Part shown: positions 31,101-39,431 of the stretch, one piece after another
Layout of the letters: every line of letters begins with the position of its first letter
Numbering within the stretch: the first letter of the stretch is position 1
DNA from: Devosia rhizoryzae
GTDB lineage: Bacteria; Pseudomonadota; Alphaproteobacteria; Rhizobiales; Devosiaceae
NCBI RefSeq assembly: GCF_016698665.1
Contig: NZ_CP068046.1
Location: forward strand, 3,286,001-3,350,000
Direction: 5' to 3'
DNA length: 64,000 bases
Made by a program: the position numbers and the translations under genes
The notes under the pieces: generated by a model
Told to the model about the DNA's origin: nothing
Databases searched by the model: none
Seen by the model: the letters and a program-made list of their open reading frames with translations, nothing else

Positions 31101-34100
31101 CGGCAAAGCGCAGCACTTCGATGTTGAAGAGCCGGTCGGTGCCGTCAGAGACGGGCCGCGGTGCGGTTTCTTCATCGTCGGGGTTGACCGCGTCTTCGTC
31201 AAAGCCGGTATGGTCGACAGTGATGCTGCCATCTGCGTTGCGGGTGATGGTGTAGTTGGCAAAGACGTCGGAGAAGACGGCGATGTCCTCGGCTGTATTT
31301 CCCACATCCCCATCCACGATCTCGCGGACGATCGACAGCTGCCCGGGATTGACCGTGCGGGTGAACATCAGCGCGTCGAGCGTGCGGCCGCCGAACTGCG
31401 CCAGGGCGCCATCGACCAGTTTGCCGTTCACGAGATCGGAGCTCAGGTAGACCTTGGTGGTCATGCCGTCAGCGGTATAGGCGACGTTGTTGATGGTGAA
31501 CTGGATGCGGACATTGAGCCAGCGGTCGCCATCGATGATGTCGTTGCCGGCCAGACCCTTGATGATGTCGCTGCCGCCGCCGCCGAGCAAAATGTCGGAA
31601 GCATCTGCGGTGTCGAGGACGATCTGCTCCTGCACCCCGTTGGCATCCAGCACCGGCTGGCCGTTAGCGTCGACAACCGGGATACGCGTCAGATGTGCCA
31701 CCAGGGATGCCAGACCATCGATTAGCGCGACGTTCTTCTGCAGCAGGGCGTTGGAGAAGGAGTCGATCGGGCTGTCGGGTCCTGGGATGGCTGCGGTGTT
31801 CTGCAGCTCGGCCCGGGCATTGGTCGCATTGTTGCGGCCGGTCAGGACGTCGTTCTTGTCCCAGCCGGAAAGGCCTTCGACGAGGTCGAAGCGATCGCGC
31901 AGGATGAAGGCTTCCTGCGTATCAAAGATCGGGATGCCGAGGTCGGAATTGGCGGCGACGGTGTCGCCCTTGTGGATTGCCCAGTCAAACCCGGCCATGC
32001 CATTGGAGCGCTGGATGCCCTCGTTCTGGAACATGATGTCGTCGCCGGACTCAGCGTCGTAGTCGGTGTCGCTGCCATTGCCGTTGAGAACGTCGTGACC
32101 AATGATGGTCGAGTTGAAGAAGAGGTCGGAATTGTCGCCGGCAAGGGTATCGAACCGCCCGCCGCCTTCGATCCAGTCGTGCCCTTCATTGCCCATCAGG
32201 AAATCGCCGCCGTCACCGCCGGCGATGAAGTCGTTATCGAGACCGCCCAGGATGTGCTTGCCGTCCGGGCCGCCGATGATGAAGTCCTGGCCCTCATTGC
32301 CGAAGATCAGGCCAAGACCGCTGCCGCCGTGAATGACGTCATTGCCTTCATTGCCGTGGAGGAAGTCGGCAGCGCCGATGTCGGTGCCGGCATTGGTGAT
32401 GATGTCGTCGCCTTTGCCGCCGAAGATCTTGTCGACGCCATAGCCGCCCTCGAGCGTATCGTTGCCGCCCCGGCCCCAGATGGTGTCATCGCCTTCGCCG
32501 GCGGTGATGATATCGTCTTCCTCGGTTCCGCCCATTACGACGTGGTCGCCGCCATGGTAGACGAGGATGTCGGTGTCGCCGTCGCCATCGGTGTCGAGAC
32601 GCACGACCAATGGCGTCAGGGCGTTGAGGATCGGATCGCTATGGGTTGGATCCGCGCCGATCTGGCGGGACTTGTCGACTTCAAGGGTGAAGTCCGGCGT
32701 CGAGAAGATGTCGCCCGGCAAGGCAGATGAGTGTTCATCGCCCAGGTTGGTATTGCGCATGATGATCTCGGAGAGCGAATTGTTCTCGAGTTCATTGAGC
32801 AGGTTGAGGCCCTGGACGCGCGACAAGTAATAGAAGCGATCGGCTTCCTGCAGATTTTCCATCTGCAGTTCGAAGACAAAGCTGAAGGTGGAGCCCAGCA
32901 TACCGCCAAAATCCATCTTCTTTTCGGCAAGCCCGCCGATCCAGAGATCGATATTGCCGAGGCCGGTTTCCTTGTTGGCCCAGGTGCCAGTGGATTTGAG
33001 GAAGTCCAGACGATCGGGCGGCACCGTGCCGACGCCGAGGACCAGAGCTGCTGCGGCGGCGCGCTTGGCGTCCAGAGTGGTGGCCGAGGTAATGCTTTCA
33101 TGCGTGCCATAGGCCGCGATGAAATTGACGATCGAGGCCGGGTTGTTGATGTTGAGCGCGAAATCGACCCAGCTCGTATAGGGCTTTAGCTGGCTGTCAT
33201 TGCCCGCCATGGCATAAAATTGCGCGCGCGCTTCGTTAAGCGTCGGAAGCCCGACATCGCGGCCTCGGGCGATATTGATTGCCGCCAGATCGAGCGGGAT
33301 GCCGACCAGTTGGTTGCGCAGCACATTGGTGACGAATTCGTCAATTTCGTTGCCGGCCTGGCGCGACATCCCGCGGATAATGGCGCCGGAGGCCACATCG
33401 TGATCAAGCACGCTGCTTCCGCTGCTGCCGACCATGGCAAGCGGGTTGAGGAACCCTTCAAAGAGCGTGATGTCGAAGCTATTGCCGTTGATGTCGATAC
33501 GATCGATGCTTTCGTTCAGCATCGAATGGCCGAAGCGATAAACCGCATGGGCGAATTCGGCGAAGATTGCCGGATTGATGTCGGCTGAAGGCTCGAACAG
33601 GAAGGCGTCGATGTCCGGCTGCATCTTGCGGCCGAATTCTTCGAAGACCAGGTGCTGGTATTCCATTTCGTTGGTGAAACGGCCCACCTGGAACAGGCGC
33701 TCGCCATCCCAGACCAGCGCGTCGATTTCTGCCGCAGTGTCGATCTCGGCTAGCGAGGCGATGGGCTTCAGCAACCATTGGTTGATGAAGGCAAGGTCGC
33801 CGCTTTCCAGCACGACTTCCTTGGTCTGCTCGACAATGCTGTTGTGCTCGGAGTGGAACACATGGTGAATGGCGGTGAGGCCAATGTTCTCGTTGCCGCG
33901 GCCGTCGCCCGTAATGTAGTGGGCGTCGAGCATTTCATTGTCATAGTGGGTCTGCTGGCCACGGGAATTGATGCCGCCCGCAGTGCCGTCGGCGTTGAAA
34001 TAACCGACGCCGTTGTCGCCGTCTGCCTGCAGGACGCCTCCTGCTACAACCGGCACGGCCGCATGGGCGATATCATCGAGGAAGGCATTGGGGGTGCGGA

Positions 34101-35301
34101 TTGCGCCGGCAGTGGTGGGATTGACCGGTGCCGTTGGCGTACCGGAAACCACGATGTCATCGGCGGTGTTTGGAGTGTTGTCGGCACCTATGCCGACGAT
34201 CAGCTGGGCATAGCCCTGGCTGTTTGGAATGAAGTTGCCATAGGCGTCGGTGCGCAACAGCGGCACCTTGCCGACATCGGCGTCGGTGAGCTGGATGCCC
34301 AGCATCAGCGCCTGTTCCTTGACATCAGCCCAAGTGGCGAGCCCGCCATTCTTGCCTTCCAGCAGGTGCCCGGTCGCTACCGGCTTGCCCTCATGAAGTG
34401 TGTATTCACGCAGGAAGGTCTGGTGCGAAGCGTGCGACGTATAAGTCTGGTTCTGGTCGACCCAGGGCGTCGTCACATTGGTGGCGTTGGTCGAAACGCG
34501 CGTCAGCACCATGAAGTTTGAATGGCTGCCTTCCACATAAAGCGGGTCATCGGGGGACAGAGGGATGTAAACCGTGCCGTTGCCGCCCTTCTGCACCAAG
34601 TCGAGACCGTGGTCGAAGAACTGGCCAAACAGCGTGAACATCGAGTTGTAGGGCGCCGAGTCGCCGATATCGGGCGAAATGTTCTCGAATGTGTAGCTCA
34701 TCACCGGGCTGCCGGCGGTGACCAGCACTTCGCCATTGAACCCTAGGACATCAGCGGTGTGGAGCACCGGGGTGCCCTGAGGCGTCAGCATCGGCGTCGC
34801 TGTGGCCTTACCCTCAAGGACCATGGCATTATAGACTTCGACCGCAGCCGGGTTGTTGCTGGTCTGGTCGACGATGAGATTGGAAATCAGGCGCGGATCG
34901 GCGTCGACCACGGTGCCGTTGGGCAACATGGGGCTGCCTGACGGCGTGCCGGGATTGGAAGCATAATTGTTGTTGGTCAGCCAAACCGGATTATTCGGGG
35001 TGCCGAACATCAACGCGTCATCGCCCTCGTTGATGTGGTTCGGTTCGACCAGCGGCACGAAGGGCTGCGCTGCGGCGCCCCATTCCTCACGGCCGTCGAT
35101 GAGGTTGTTGTAGCTGCCATCTACCGTGCGAAGACCATAGGGGAGAAGATGAGGCTGCAATGCTGCGCCCGGCGCGGCATTCGGGTCAACCCCGCCAGCC
35201 TCGGCCACGAGCTTGGCCAAATCCTCGCCACCAGCATGTGCCTCGGCAATCTTGATTTGCTTGAGAATGAATTCCAGATCGTGCTTGACCAGATTGACCA
35301 T
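28183..35301 (-). CDS. Secreted RTX haem peroxidase (animal-peroxidase family, MopA-like)
   Basis: A 2372-residue secreted protein. An animal-type haem peroxidase domain spans about residues 200-850: Asp230-His231 (FFDHGLDL, distal His and haem-ester Asp), Arg468 and Glu471 (GDGRGNENIG), and proximal His592 (YRFGHSM). RTX blocks follow at about 900-1150, 1815-1860 and 2080-2205, with beta-sandwich and cadherin-like regions between and an Asp/Glu/His-rich linker near 2035-2070. The C-terminus (2235-2372) resembles serralysin-type domains and ends DFNL, a type I secretion signal pattern. There is no N-terminal signal. Mn(II)-oxidising RTX peroxidases (MopA) of Aurantimonas, Roseobacter and Erythrobacter share this architecture; iodide or bromide oxidation, or an antibacterial role, are alternatives. 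Confidence 0.92.
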   Translation of the reverse strand: MVNLVKHDLEFILKQIKIAEAHAGGEDLAKLVAEAGGVDPNAAPGAALQPHLLPYGLRTVDGSYNNLIDGREEWGAAAQPFVPLVEPNHINEGDDALMFGTPNNPVWLTNNNYASNPGTPSGSPMLPNGTVVDADPRLISNLIVDQTSNNPAAVEVYNAMVLEGKATATPMLTPQGTPVLHTADVLGFNGEVLVTAGSPVMSYTFENISPDIGDSAPYNSMFTLFGQFFDHGLDLVQKGGNGTVYIPLSPDDPLYVEGSHSNFMVLTRVSTNATNVTTPWVDQNQTYTSHASHQTFLREYTLHEGKPVATGHLLEGKNGGLATWADVKEQALMLGIQLTDADVGKVPLLRTDAYGNFIPNSQGYAQLIVGIGADNTPNTADDIVVSGTPTAPVNPTTAGAIRTPNAFLDDIAHAAVPVVAGGVLQADGDNGVGYFNADGTAGGINSRGQQTHYDNEMLDAHYITGDGRGNENIGLTAIHHVFHSEHNSIVEQTKEVVLESGDLAFINQWLLKPIASLAEIDTAAEIDALVWDGERLFQVGRFTNEMEYQHLVFEEFGRKMQPDIDAFLFEPSADINPAIFAEFAHAVYRFGHSMLNESIDRIDINGNSFDITLFEGFLNPLAMVGSSGSSVLDHDVASGAIIRGMSRQAGNEIDEFVTNVLRNQLVGIPLDLAAINIARGRDVGLPTLNEARAQFYAMAGNDSQLKPYTSWVDFALNINNPASIVNFIAAYGTHESITSATTLDAKRAAAAALVLGVGTVPPDRLDFLKSTGTWANKETGLGNIDLWIGGLAEKKMDFGGMLGSTFSFVFELQMENLQEADRFYYLSRVQGLNLLNELENNSLSEIIMRNTNLGDEHSSALPGDIFSTPDFTLEVDKSRQIGADPTHSDPILNALTPLVVRLDTDGDGDTDILVYHGGDHVVMGGTEEDDIITAGEGDDTIWGRGGNDTLEGGYGVDKIFGGKGDDIITNAGTDIGAADFLHGNEGNDVIHGGSGLGLIFGNEGQDFIIGGPDGKHILGGLDNDFIAGGDGGDFLMGNEGHDWIEGGGRFDTLAGDNSDLFFNSTIIGHDVLNGNGSDTDYDAESGDDIMFQNEGIQRSNGMAGFDWAIHKGDTVAANSDLGIPIFDTQEAFILRDRFDLVEGLSGWDKNDVLTGRNNATNARAELQNTAAIPGPDSPIDSFSNALLQKNVALIDGLASLVAHLTRIPVVDANGQPVLDANGVQEQIVLDTADASDILLGGGGSDIIKGLAGNDIIDGDRWLNVRIQFTINNVAYTADGMTTKVYLSSDLVNGKLVDGALAQFGGRTLDALMFTRTVNPGQLSIVREIVDGDVGNTAEDIAVFSDVFANYTITRNADGSITVDHTGFDEDAVNPDDEETAPRPVSDGTDRLFNIEVLRFADQDVRFTPPELFLNGPTTANYADNFDNRGWGNSTGNVNWGPDWVETGDNGGGIAAGQIRIDESQLLIFSTNVLRFHGGSSSDGATITRDLNLSGRQSATITYSANPDSMEAGENVRVEFAADGVNFVLLNEITGNGAETDYSHTANGPFSAAAKIRFVASAMNDANDIVSIDNLSISYQTAPATVNYETTFTEDGNEQAIARSPVIVEDSNRIVSARVVLTNAQASDVLSAPTNLPGNITRVIDTTVPGIITMILTTTTVGGETLATFQSAIAQIEFENTSQNPSTIDRIIHVTVSDGVSDSNIAVTTMNVVAVNDPTNAQNDTVITNIARGNAIVIPEWALLANDIDPDSAISFTSVGGANGLTGLSRSNGSVSVTDPTTGNSGGTFNYVATGSTNDTAQVSISNDTTGNVDGNNNNNILIGDAASSTFDAGGGNDIVFAGAGNDTIVWNVGDGRDYVDGGTNGAVGDTFRVNGSNFAETFVVYARAAADAAGIAGLKPGTQIVVVRDGQVIAELTGIEELIIDTNGGNDQVTVIGNLAPTDLSEETITVNGSTGNDTVDITALASAHRILFRTNGGNDTIVGTLRPQDVVELPAGMTSADYDIEIDENGVTTMTSGEHTICFVAPEGLPQFSDHHDDEHEDEEHDEDDNGHDGEDDDCSTDDDDEEPQAPANPGSSHAIMGTSLDDLLTGTSGADLIFGLAGNDYILAGAAADIIRAEAGNDFVHGEEGRDIIFGGDGDDDLFGGDGADMIYGDAGNDRLFGENGDDLLTGGLGNDTIFGGEGNDLMVAGIDDGNDTYDGGSGIDTLDYGSLTADLSVNLGTGVNGRGSVTGTQSGTDTLYGIENITTGSGDDRIVASNVVNVIDGGDGNDTFVFGSATAAHGDTIIGFETGDKIDLSGIDANAGLAGQQSFTLVTGQSATAPGQIVVAHEVREDGEYTVISGNTAGDDAAEFRISLSGNHTLTNSDFNL
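28680..29060 (-). repeat. C-terminal RTX repeat block of the peroxidase
   Basis: Units encoding GGxGxDxUx nonapeptides, about 13 copies (for example GGDGDDDLF, GGDGADMIY), just before the C-terminal secretion domain. This is the usual position of a calcium-triggered folding block in type I cargo. Confidence 0.85.
31850..32590 (-). repeat. Central RTX repeat block of the peroxidase
   Basis: Degenerate RTX-like units directly after the peroxidase domain (for example GGNDTLEGG, GGKGDDIIT, GGDGGDFLM), interrupted by several non-repeat segments. They probably form beta-rolls that separate the catalytic head from the rest. Confidence 0.7.
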
Positions 35302-35335
35302 TTACCTTTTCCCCCTGGCTGTTGTTAACGGGCAC

Positions 35336-35353
35336 GCCGAAAACAAATTCGGC
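35336..35353 (-). promoter_or_regulatory. Inverted repeat upstream of the peroxidase gene
   Basis: The arms GCCGAA and TTCGGC are separated by 6 bp (18 bp in all), 34 bp before the peroxidase start. It is either an operator or a leader hairpin. The peroxidase ribosome site AAGG lies between it and the start codon. Confidence 0.4.
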
Positions 35354-35371
35354 CATCCGAGACATGCCGCC

Positions 35372-35481
35372 TACTAAGTCGAAGAAAAGGGTGGTTTGAT
35401 ATATCGGAAGGTACTTCGATTATTCGGTACTTTGGGTCCGGCGGAGGTGAGTACTTTGAGCCGAGCATTAACAGTACTAAG
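35372..35481. promoter_or_regulatory. Short repeats in the peroxidase-kinase divergent region
   Basis: GTACTT occurs at 35411, 35427 and 35451, AGTACT at 35473, and TACTAAG at 35372 and 35475. The GTACTT copies start 16 and 24 bp apart. This density in about 110 bp between divergent genes suggests binding sites for a regulator, perhaps the nearby NarL-type protein, but no match to a known operator is claimed. Confidence 0.4.
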
Positions 35482-36910
35482 GTCCGTTGGACGTCTGACT
35501 GATCCACGCCGGATGAGCCTTGCCCTGCAGTTCACTATCGTGGGCGCCATCGTCACCATTGCCGCCATGACCGTGCTCGGCCTCTGGGTGGCAGACAACA
35601 CACGCAACGGCATGCTGCGCAGTTCGGCTTTTGCAAGCGCCATCCTGATGAAGAGCGTTTTTTCTCCCTATGTCTCGGCCATTGCTGCGACCGGTACGAT
35701 CACGCCGGAACAGAAAGACGAACTCGATCAACTCTATGCCCAAACCCTGTCCGATGCCGGCCTGTGGTCGATCAAGCTCTGGAACCCGCAAGGCGACATC
35801 GTCTATCTCTCAAACGAAGTGCTGATCCCCGAAGAAGTTGGCCCCGGCCGTATCGCCCGGGCAGCGGCGGGTGAAATCGTCGTCAATTTCGAAGAGGGAT
35901 ATAACCACCCGGACCTGCGCACGCCGTTCATCGAAATCTACGTGCCGCTCTACGCTGATGGCTTCAGCTCGGTCACTGCCGTTGGCGAGTTCCACCAGGA
36001 AGCCTCGATCCTGCAATCCGCCGTCGCCGAGTCCTATGCGCGCTCCTGGATGGAGGTCGGTATCGTCGGCCTTGCGATGATCGTGACCCTTTACGCCGTG
36101 GTGCTTCGCGGCAGCCGCACCATCGTTCGCCAGCAAACCGCTCTGCAGGCGGCGGCGCGCCTTTCAGCAGACTCGGCGCGCCAGAACGAGCAATTGCGTA
36201 TCGACTCCGACGAAACCCGCCTCCGCGCGGCCGAAGTCAATGAACAGCTCCTCGGTCGCGTTGGCGCCGACCTGCATGATGGCCCCATACAGGTCTTGAG
36301 CGTCCTCAACTTCAAGCTCACCCATTTGCTTTCGAGCAAAAGCAAGGGTCAGCAAGATGCCTGGAAAGACCCGGCACTGATCGAAACCAGGCTTCGCAAC
36401 AGCCTCGATGGTCTGATTGGTCTGGCGAGCCAGGCGCTCGAAGAACTTCGTGGCATCTCCGCCGATCTGGTTCTGCCCGAATTGGCCGATCTGACCATCG
36501 ACGGCACGATCGCCCTGGCAGTCTCCCGCCACGAGGCACTCACCGGTCTGGCCGTACAGTACTGGCCGGCCAGCGTGCCTCCGCACGCCTCGCATCTTAT
36601 CAAGACCTGCATCTATCGGGTTGTGCAGGAAGCGCTAAACAATTCGGCCCGCTATGCCGGGGGCAGGGGACAAAAGGTCACCGCCGCGGCGGACGGCGCT
36701 GAAATCGTCCTCGAAATCTCGGATAGTGGACCGGGCATGGGACAGGTCAGGGTCGAGAGCGAAGATCGCCGGGGCCTTGGCCTCCTTGGCATGACCAATC
36801 GGATCAACGCTGTCGGTGGCGCCCTCGAAATTACCGCGCCCCCCGGCGGAGGCACGCTCATCCGCGCCACCATTCCCTTGGCCGGTGTCGAAACCCCCAA
36901 CTGGCCTTAG
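35456..36910 (+). CDS. Sensor histidine kinase (HisKA_3 / NarX-like)
   Basis: A 484-residue membrane kinase. TM1 is at about residues 25-45 and TM2 at about 200-218, with an extracytoplasmic sensor of about 150 residues between. The dimerisation domain carries the phospho-acceptor His274 in ADLHDGPIQVLSVL, the HisKA_3 signature, and a HATPase_c domain follows (N box EALNNSARYA, G box DSGPGMG). The TTG at 35456 is taken as start because GGAGGTG lies 6 nt before it; the frame is open to an ATG at 35396, but that has no ribosome site and would cover the repeats upstream. It is divergent from the secreted peroxidase and convergent with its probable partner regulator. Confidence 0.88.
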   Translation: MSRALTVLRSVGRLTDPRRMSLALQFTIVGAIVTIAAMTVLGLWVADNTRNGMLRSSAFASAILMKSVFSPYVSAIAATGTITPEQKDELDQLYAQTLSDAGLWSIKLWNPQGDIVYLSNEVLIPEEVGPGRIARAAAGEIVVNFEEGYNHPDLRTPFIEIYVPLYADGFSSVTAVGEFHQEASILQSAVAESYARSWMEVGIVGLAMIVTLYAVVLRGSRTIVRQQTALQAAARLSADSARQNEQLRIDSDETRLRAAEVNEQLLGRVGADLHDGPIQVLSVLNFKLTHLLSSKSKGQQDAWKDPALIETRLRNSLDGLIGLASQALEELRGISADLVLPELADLTIDGTIALAVSRHEALTGLAVQYWPASVPPHASHLIKTCIYRVVQEALNNSARYAGGRGQKVTAAADGAEIVLEISDSGPGMGQVRVESEDRRGLGLLGMTNRINAVGGALEITAPPGGGTLIRATIPLAGVETPNWP

Positions 36911-37563
36911 TTGAAATCCTTGAGCTTTCGAGCCGCGATGACGACCTCGACCCGGTTGCGCGCATTGAGCTTGATCATCAGCGAAGACATGTAATTCTTG
37001 ATAGTCTGCTCGCCTACGGACAGGGCCAACGCAATCTCCTTATTGGTCTTGGCCTCAAGCAGATGCTTGATGATCTGCTGCTCGCGCACATTGAGCCGGA
37101 TTTCGCTTACTGGCCCGCGCGACTTGTCGCGTAACAGCGCCATGACCTCGCCAAAATACTTCCGCGTGACATAGAGCTCGCCCCGCAGCACAGATTGCAC
37201 GGCTTCGAAGAGATCATCGAAGCTGTTCCCCTTGAGCACGAAGCCCATCGCCCCCGCATCGAGCACCTTGATCGCCGATTGCACGCTCGAATAAGCGGTC
37301 AGCACCACAACCTTGGTGGGCGCGGCCTTGGTGGTGATCTCCCTGATCGCCTGGACCACGTCCCCTGGCATGCTAAGATCGATGAATATGACATCCGGCC
37401 GATATTGCATCGCCAGCGCTGTCGCTTCATCGGCGGTCGCACCCACCCCGATAACCTCGAAATCAGTCTCGTCGGAAAAGATCGATGTCATGCCGTGGAG
37501 AACAGCAGGGTGATCGTCCACGAAGGCCAGACTGATCGGACGTTGCTTTGTTTCTGTTTCCAT
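36907..37563 (-). CDS. NarL/LuxR-family response regulator
   Basis: A 218-residue two-domain regulator. The receiver domain has the acidic pair in FVDDHPA, phospho-acceptor Asp62 (FIDLSMPGD), Thr in VVLTAYS and Lys in FVLKGNS. The C-terminal LuxR-type HTH is at about residues 150-205 (LNVREQQIIKHLLEAKTNKE). Start at 37563, where GGGAGG precedes it; a GTG-rich upstream extension is unlikely. It is the natural partner of the HisKA_3 kinase, but is encoded convergently, with the two stop codons overlapping by 4 bp. The 37564-37799 gap upstream shows no gene. Confidence 0.9.
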   Translation of the reverse strand: METETKQRPISLAFVDDHPAVLHGMTSIFSDETDFEVIGVGATADEATALAMQYRPDVIFIDLSMPGDVVQAIREITTKAAPTKVVVLTAYSSVQSAIKVLDAGAMGFVLKGNSFDDLFEAVQSVLRGELYVTRKYFGEVMALLRDKSRGPVSEIRLNVREQQIIKHLLEAKTNKEIALALSVGEQTIKNYMSSLMIKLNARNRVEVVIAARKLKDFN

Positions 37564-37799
37564 CAAGGCCTCCCTGACCACCCCGTGAAAAACACCTGAG
37601 ACGGTAAGGCAGAGTCAATTACGAAGGTCTGACGGAATGCTCAGGATGGCGCGAAAGAACTGGTAAGAGCCGTTCCCAATTCTGTGCGGACCCGCTCACC
37701 CGCATAAGCTGAGGCCTATATTGGCTTCCTGAGGTGGCGATAAAGCCTTTGAGATACCGGATGGTGCGCAAAAACAGAGGGGCAAGGGGGGGCAGACGG

Positions 37800-38591
37800 T
37801 CATGTCGTCGCCAGTATGGCATCCCTGGCTATGTCGCCTCGCGTGAGAGCACTTCCTTGTGCGCGGCCATACATGCCGAAGCTGGCCGGCTTGCTGGTTT
37901 GGCGCTCCTTGCTCATCGTGCCGATCAGTTTTAGCGGCTGACGCTGACGTGTCGCGTCGAGGCGGCTGATGTTGGGCAGTTCGCAGCGAATACAGGGCTC
38001 GACCATGTGAATAGCGGCATCGGTAAATGTGAGCGCGGAGCAGCGTTCTTCAGCAAAGGCTTCGTGGTAGCCGCCCAGCACAACATTTGGTCGAAGACGC
38101 TCGACTTCGATTGGGGCATGGGCAAGCTCAGCCATGCGCTTGTTCAGTACCTCAAGAGAGCGCAGCGAAACCGTGTGTACGGGGTTGAGCCCGCCCCAGC
38201 GATGCGCCAGTCCGCCGATGCGCACCAAACGGCAGGAGTGGTTCAAGAAGGCGGAAAGCCACGCCGCCGCATCGGTGCCGGCATCGACGGAATCGAACTC
38301 ATAGCCATATTGCGTGATCGCCATCGGAGTGCCCGGGTACTCGCGGTCGATGGTAATGCTGTCACCGTCCGGCTGACGTAAGGTCAGGTGGCCGCTCTCA
38401 AGTGTGGCGCTCAGCAGCGTCATGCGCGGCAGGTCGCCCTGCCACAGCATCTTGCCGTCAAGATCAACCACCAGCCACTCCCGGTCGCCGGCAAAGGAGC
38501 CGCCCTCGGTGATTGTCACCTGGCTCACCTTCATGCCGCCCAGGGACTTGACCGGGTAGATCCAGAGGTCGGCGATCGAAAAATCATTCAT
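37800..38591 (-). CDS. MOSC domain-containing protein
   Basis: A 263-residue protein with the N-terminal beta-barrel MOSC_N domain (IADLWIYPVKSLGGMKV) and a C-terminal MOSC domain. The conserved cysteine of the family lies in MVEPCIRCELPNIS. Relatives (mARC, YcbX) are molybdenum-cofactor enzymes that reduce N-hydroxylated compounds. No ferredoxin domain is fused here. It follows the TIM-barrel gene by 3 bp at the end of the minus-strand run; a link to sugar metabolism is not evident. Confidence 0.85.
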   Translation of the reverse strand: MNDFSIADLWIYPVKSLGGMKVSQVTITEGGSFAGDREWLVVDLDGKMLWQGDLPRMTLLSATLESGHLTLRQPDGDSITIDREYPGTPMAITQYGYEFDSVDAGTDAAAWLSAFLNHSCRLVRIGGLAHRWGGLNPVHTVSLRSLEVLNKRMAELAHAPIEVERLRPNVVLGGYHEAFAEERCSALTFTDAAIHMVEPCIRCELPNISRLDATRQRQPLKLIGTMSKERQTSKPASFGMYGRAQGSALTRGDIARDAILATT

Positions 38592-38594
38592 GCG

Positions 38595-39431
38595 TCAGTG
38601 ACCGTAATGATCTTCCAGCGCCCTGATCTCCATGCGCAGGCCCGTCCATTCGTCGGACGGGTGATCGGCGTCGTAGATCAGGGTGAAGTTGCCCTGGTAG
38701 CCAGCGTCATCGGCGATGGTCAGCACCCGCTCGAGATCGTGCTGGTCGAGTTTGCCATCGGCAAAAACCGGGTTGAGGTAGCAGAGTTCGGCGGGGGGGA
38801 AAATGCCGGCGAGATCGGCGTATTTGCGCTCCCCCCGCCAGTTGCCCGTGTCGACATTGAGCCCCACCGCACCGTCGAGCTTGCCGAACAGCGTGTGGAC
38901 ATCCCCAGGACGATCAAGCAGATCGAACCAGTTCTCAACGAGGATGCGGACCGCGGAGCCGCTGTTGCGCTGCGCCAGGGTTCGCAGGTGCTGCGCGGAA
39001 CGCTCCAATGCTTCAGGGCTTGCTGGCTGGCGGCCGGCGATGACGCGGGCAAATTTTGCGCCAAGCCGTTCAGCGATTTCGAGCCAGTGGCTTGTCCAGT
39101 CGAGATCGCGCTGGCCATTGACTGGGTCGGTGATGTCGCCGGCATCGATCTGCAACATCTGCAAGGCGACGTCGGAGGTGGCCAGAGAGGCTCTCAGCTC
39201 ATCGAGGTAGATGGGGTCGAGGCTGCGCAGATGGAACGAACAGATATCGACCAGTCCGATGTCGAGGTGACGCCGCAGTGCCGAGGGAACGCCGAGCAGC
39301 GAATCCTCGCCTTCGCCCCAGGTTGGCTCGCCCTCGGGCACGGCCAGTGTCACCAGATCATGCGGATAGCTGACGCCAAGGTATCGATGCAGCGACCAGG
39401 TGGAAACGGCAATGCGCTCGCGGATGCTCAT
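38595..39431 (-). CDS. Sugar phosphate isomerase/epimerase family protein (TIM barrel)
   Basis: A 278-residue AP-endonuclease-2-like TIM barrel. It begins IAVSTWSLHRYLGVSYP and has metal-ligand-like acidic positions in LVENWFDL, LNVDTGNW and FTLIYDADHP. Family members isomerise or epimerise keto-sugars and inositols. It overlaps the glutathione transferase gene by 4 bp and belongs to the tail of the carbohydrate operon. The substrate is not known. Confidence 0.8.
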   Translation of the reverse strand: MSIRERIAVSTWSLHRYLGVSYPHDLVTLAVPEGEPTWGEGEDSLLGVPSALRRHLDIGLVDICSFHLRSLDPIYLDELRASLATSDVALQMLQIDAGDITDPVNGQRDLDWTSHWLEIAERLGAKFARVIAGRQPASPEALERSAQHLRTLAQRNSGSAVRILVENWFDLLDRPGDVHTLFGKLDGAVGLNVDTGNWRGERKYADLAGIFPPAELCYLNPVFADGKLDQHDLERVLTIADDAGYQGNFTLIYDADHPSDEWTGLRMEIRALEDHYGH

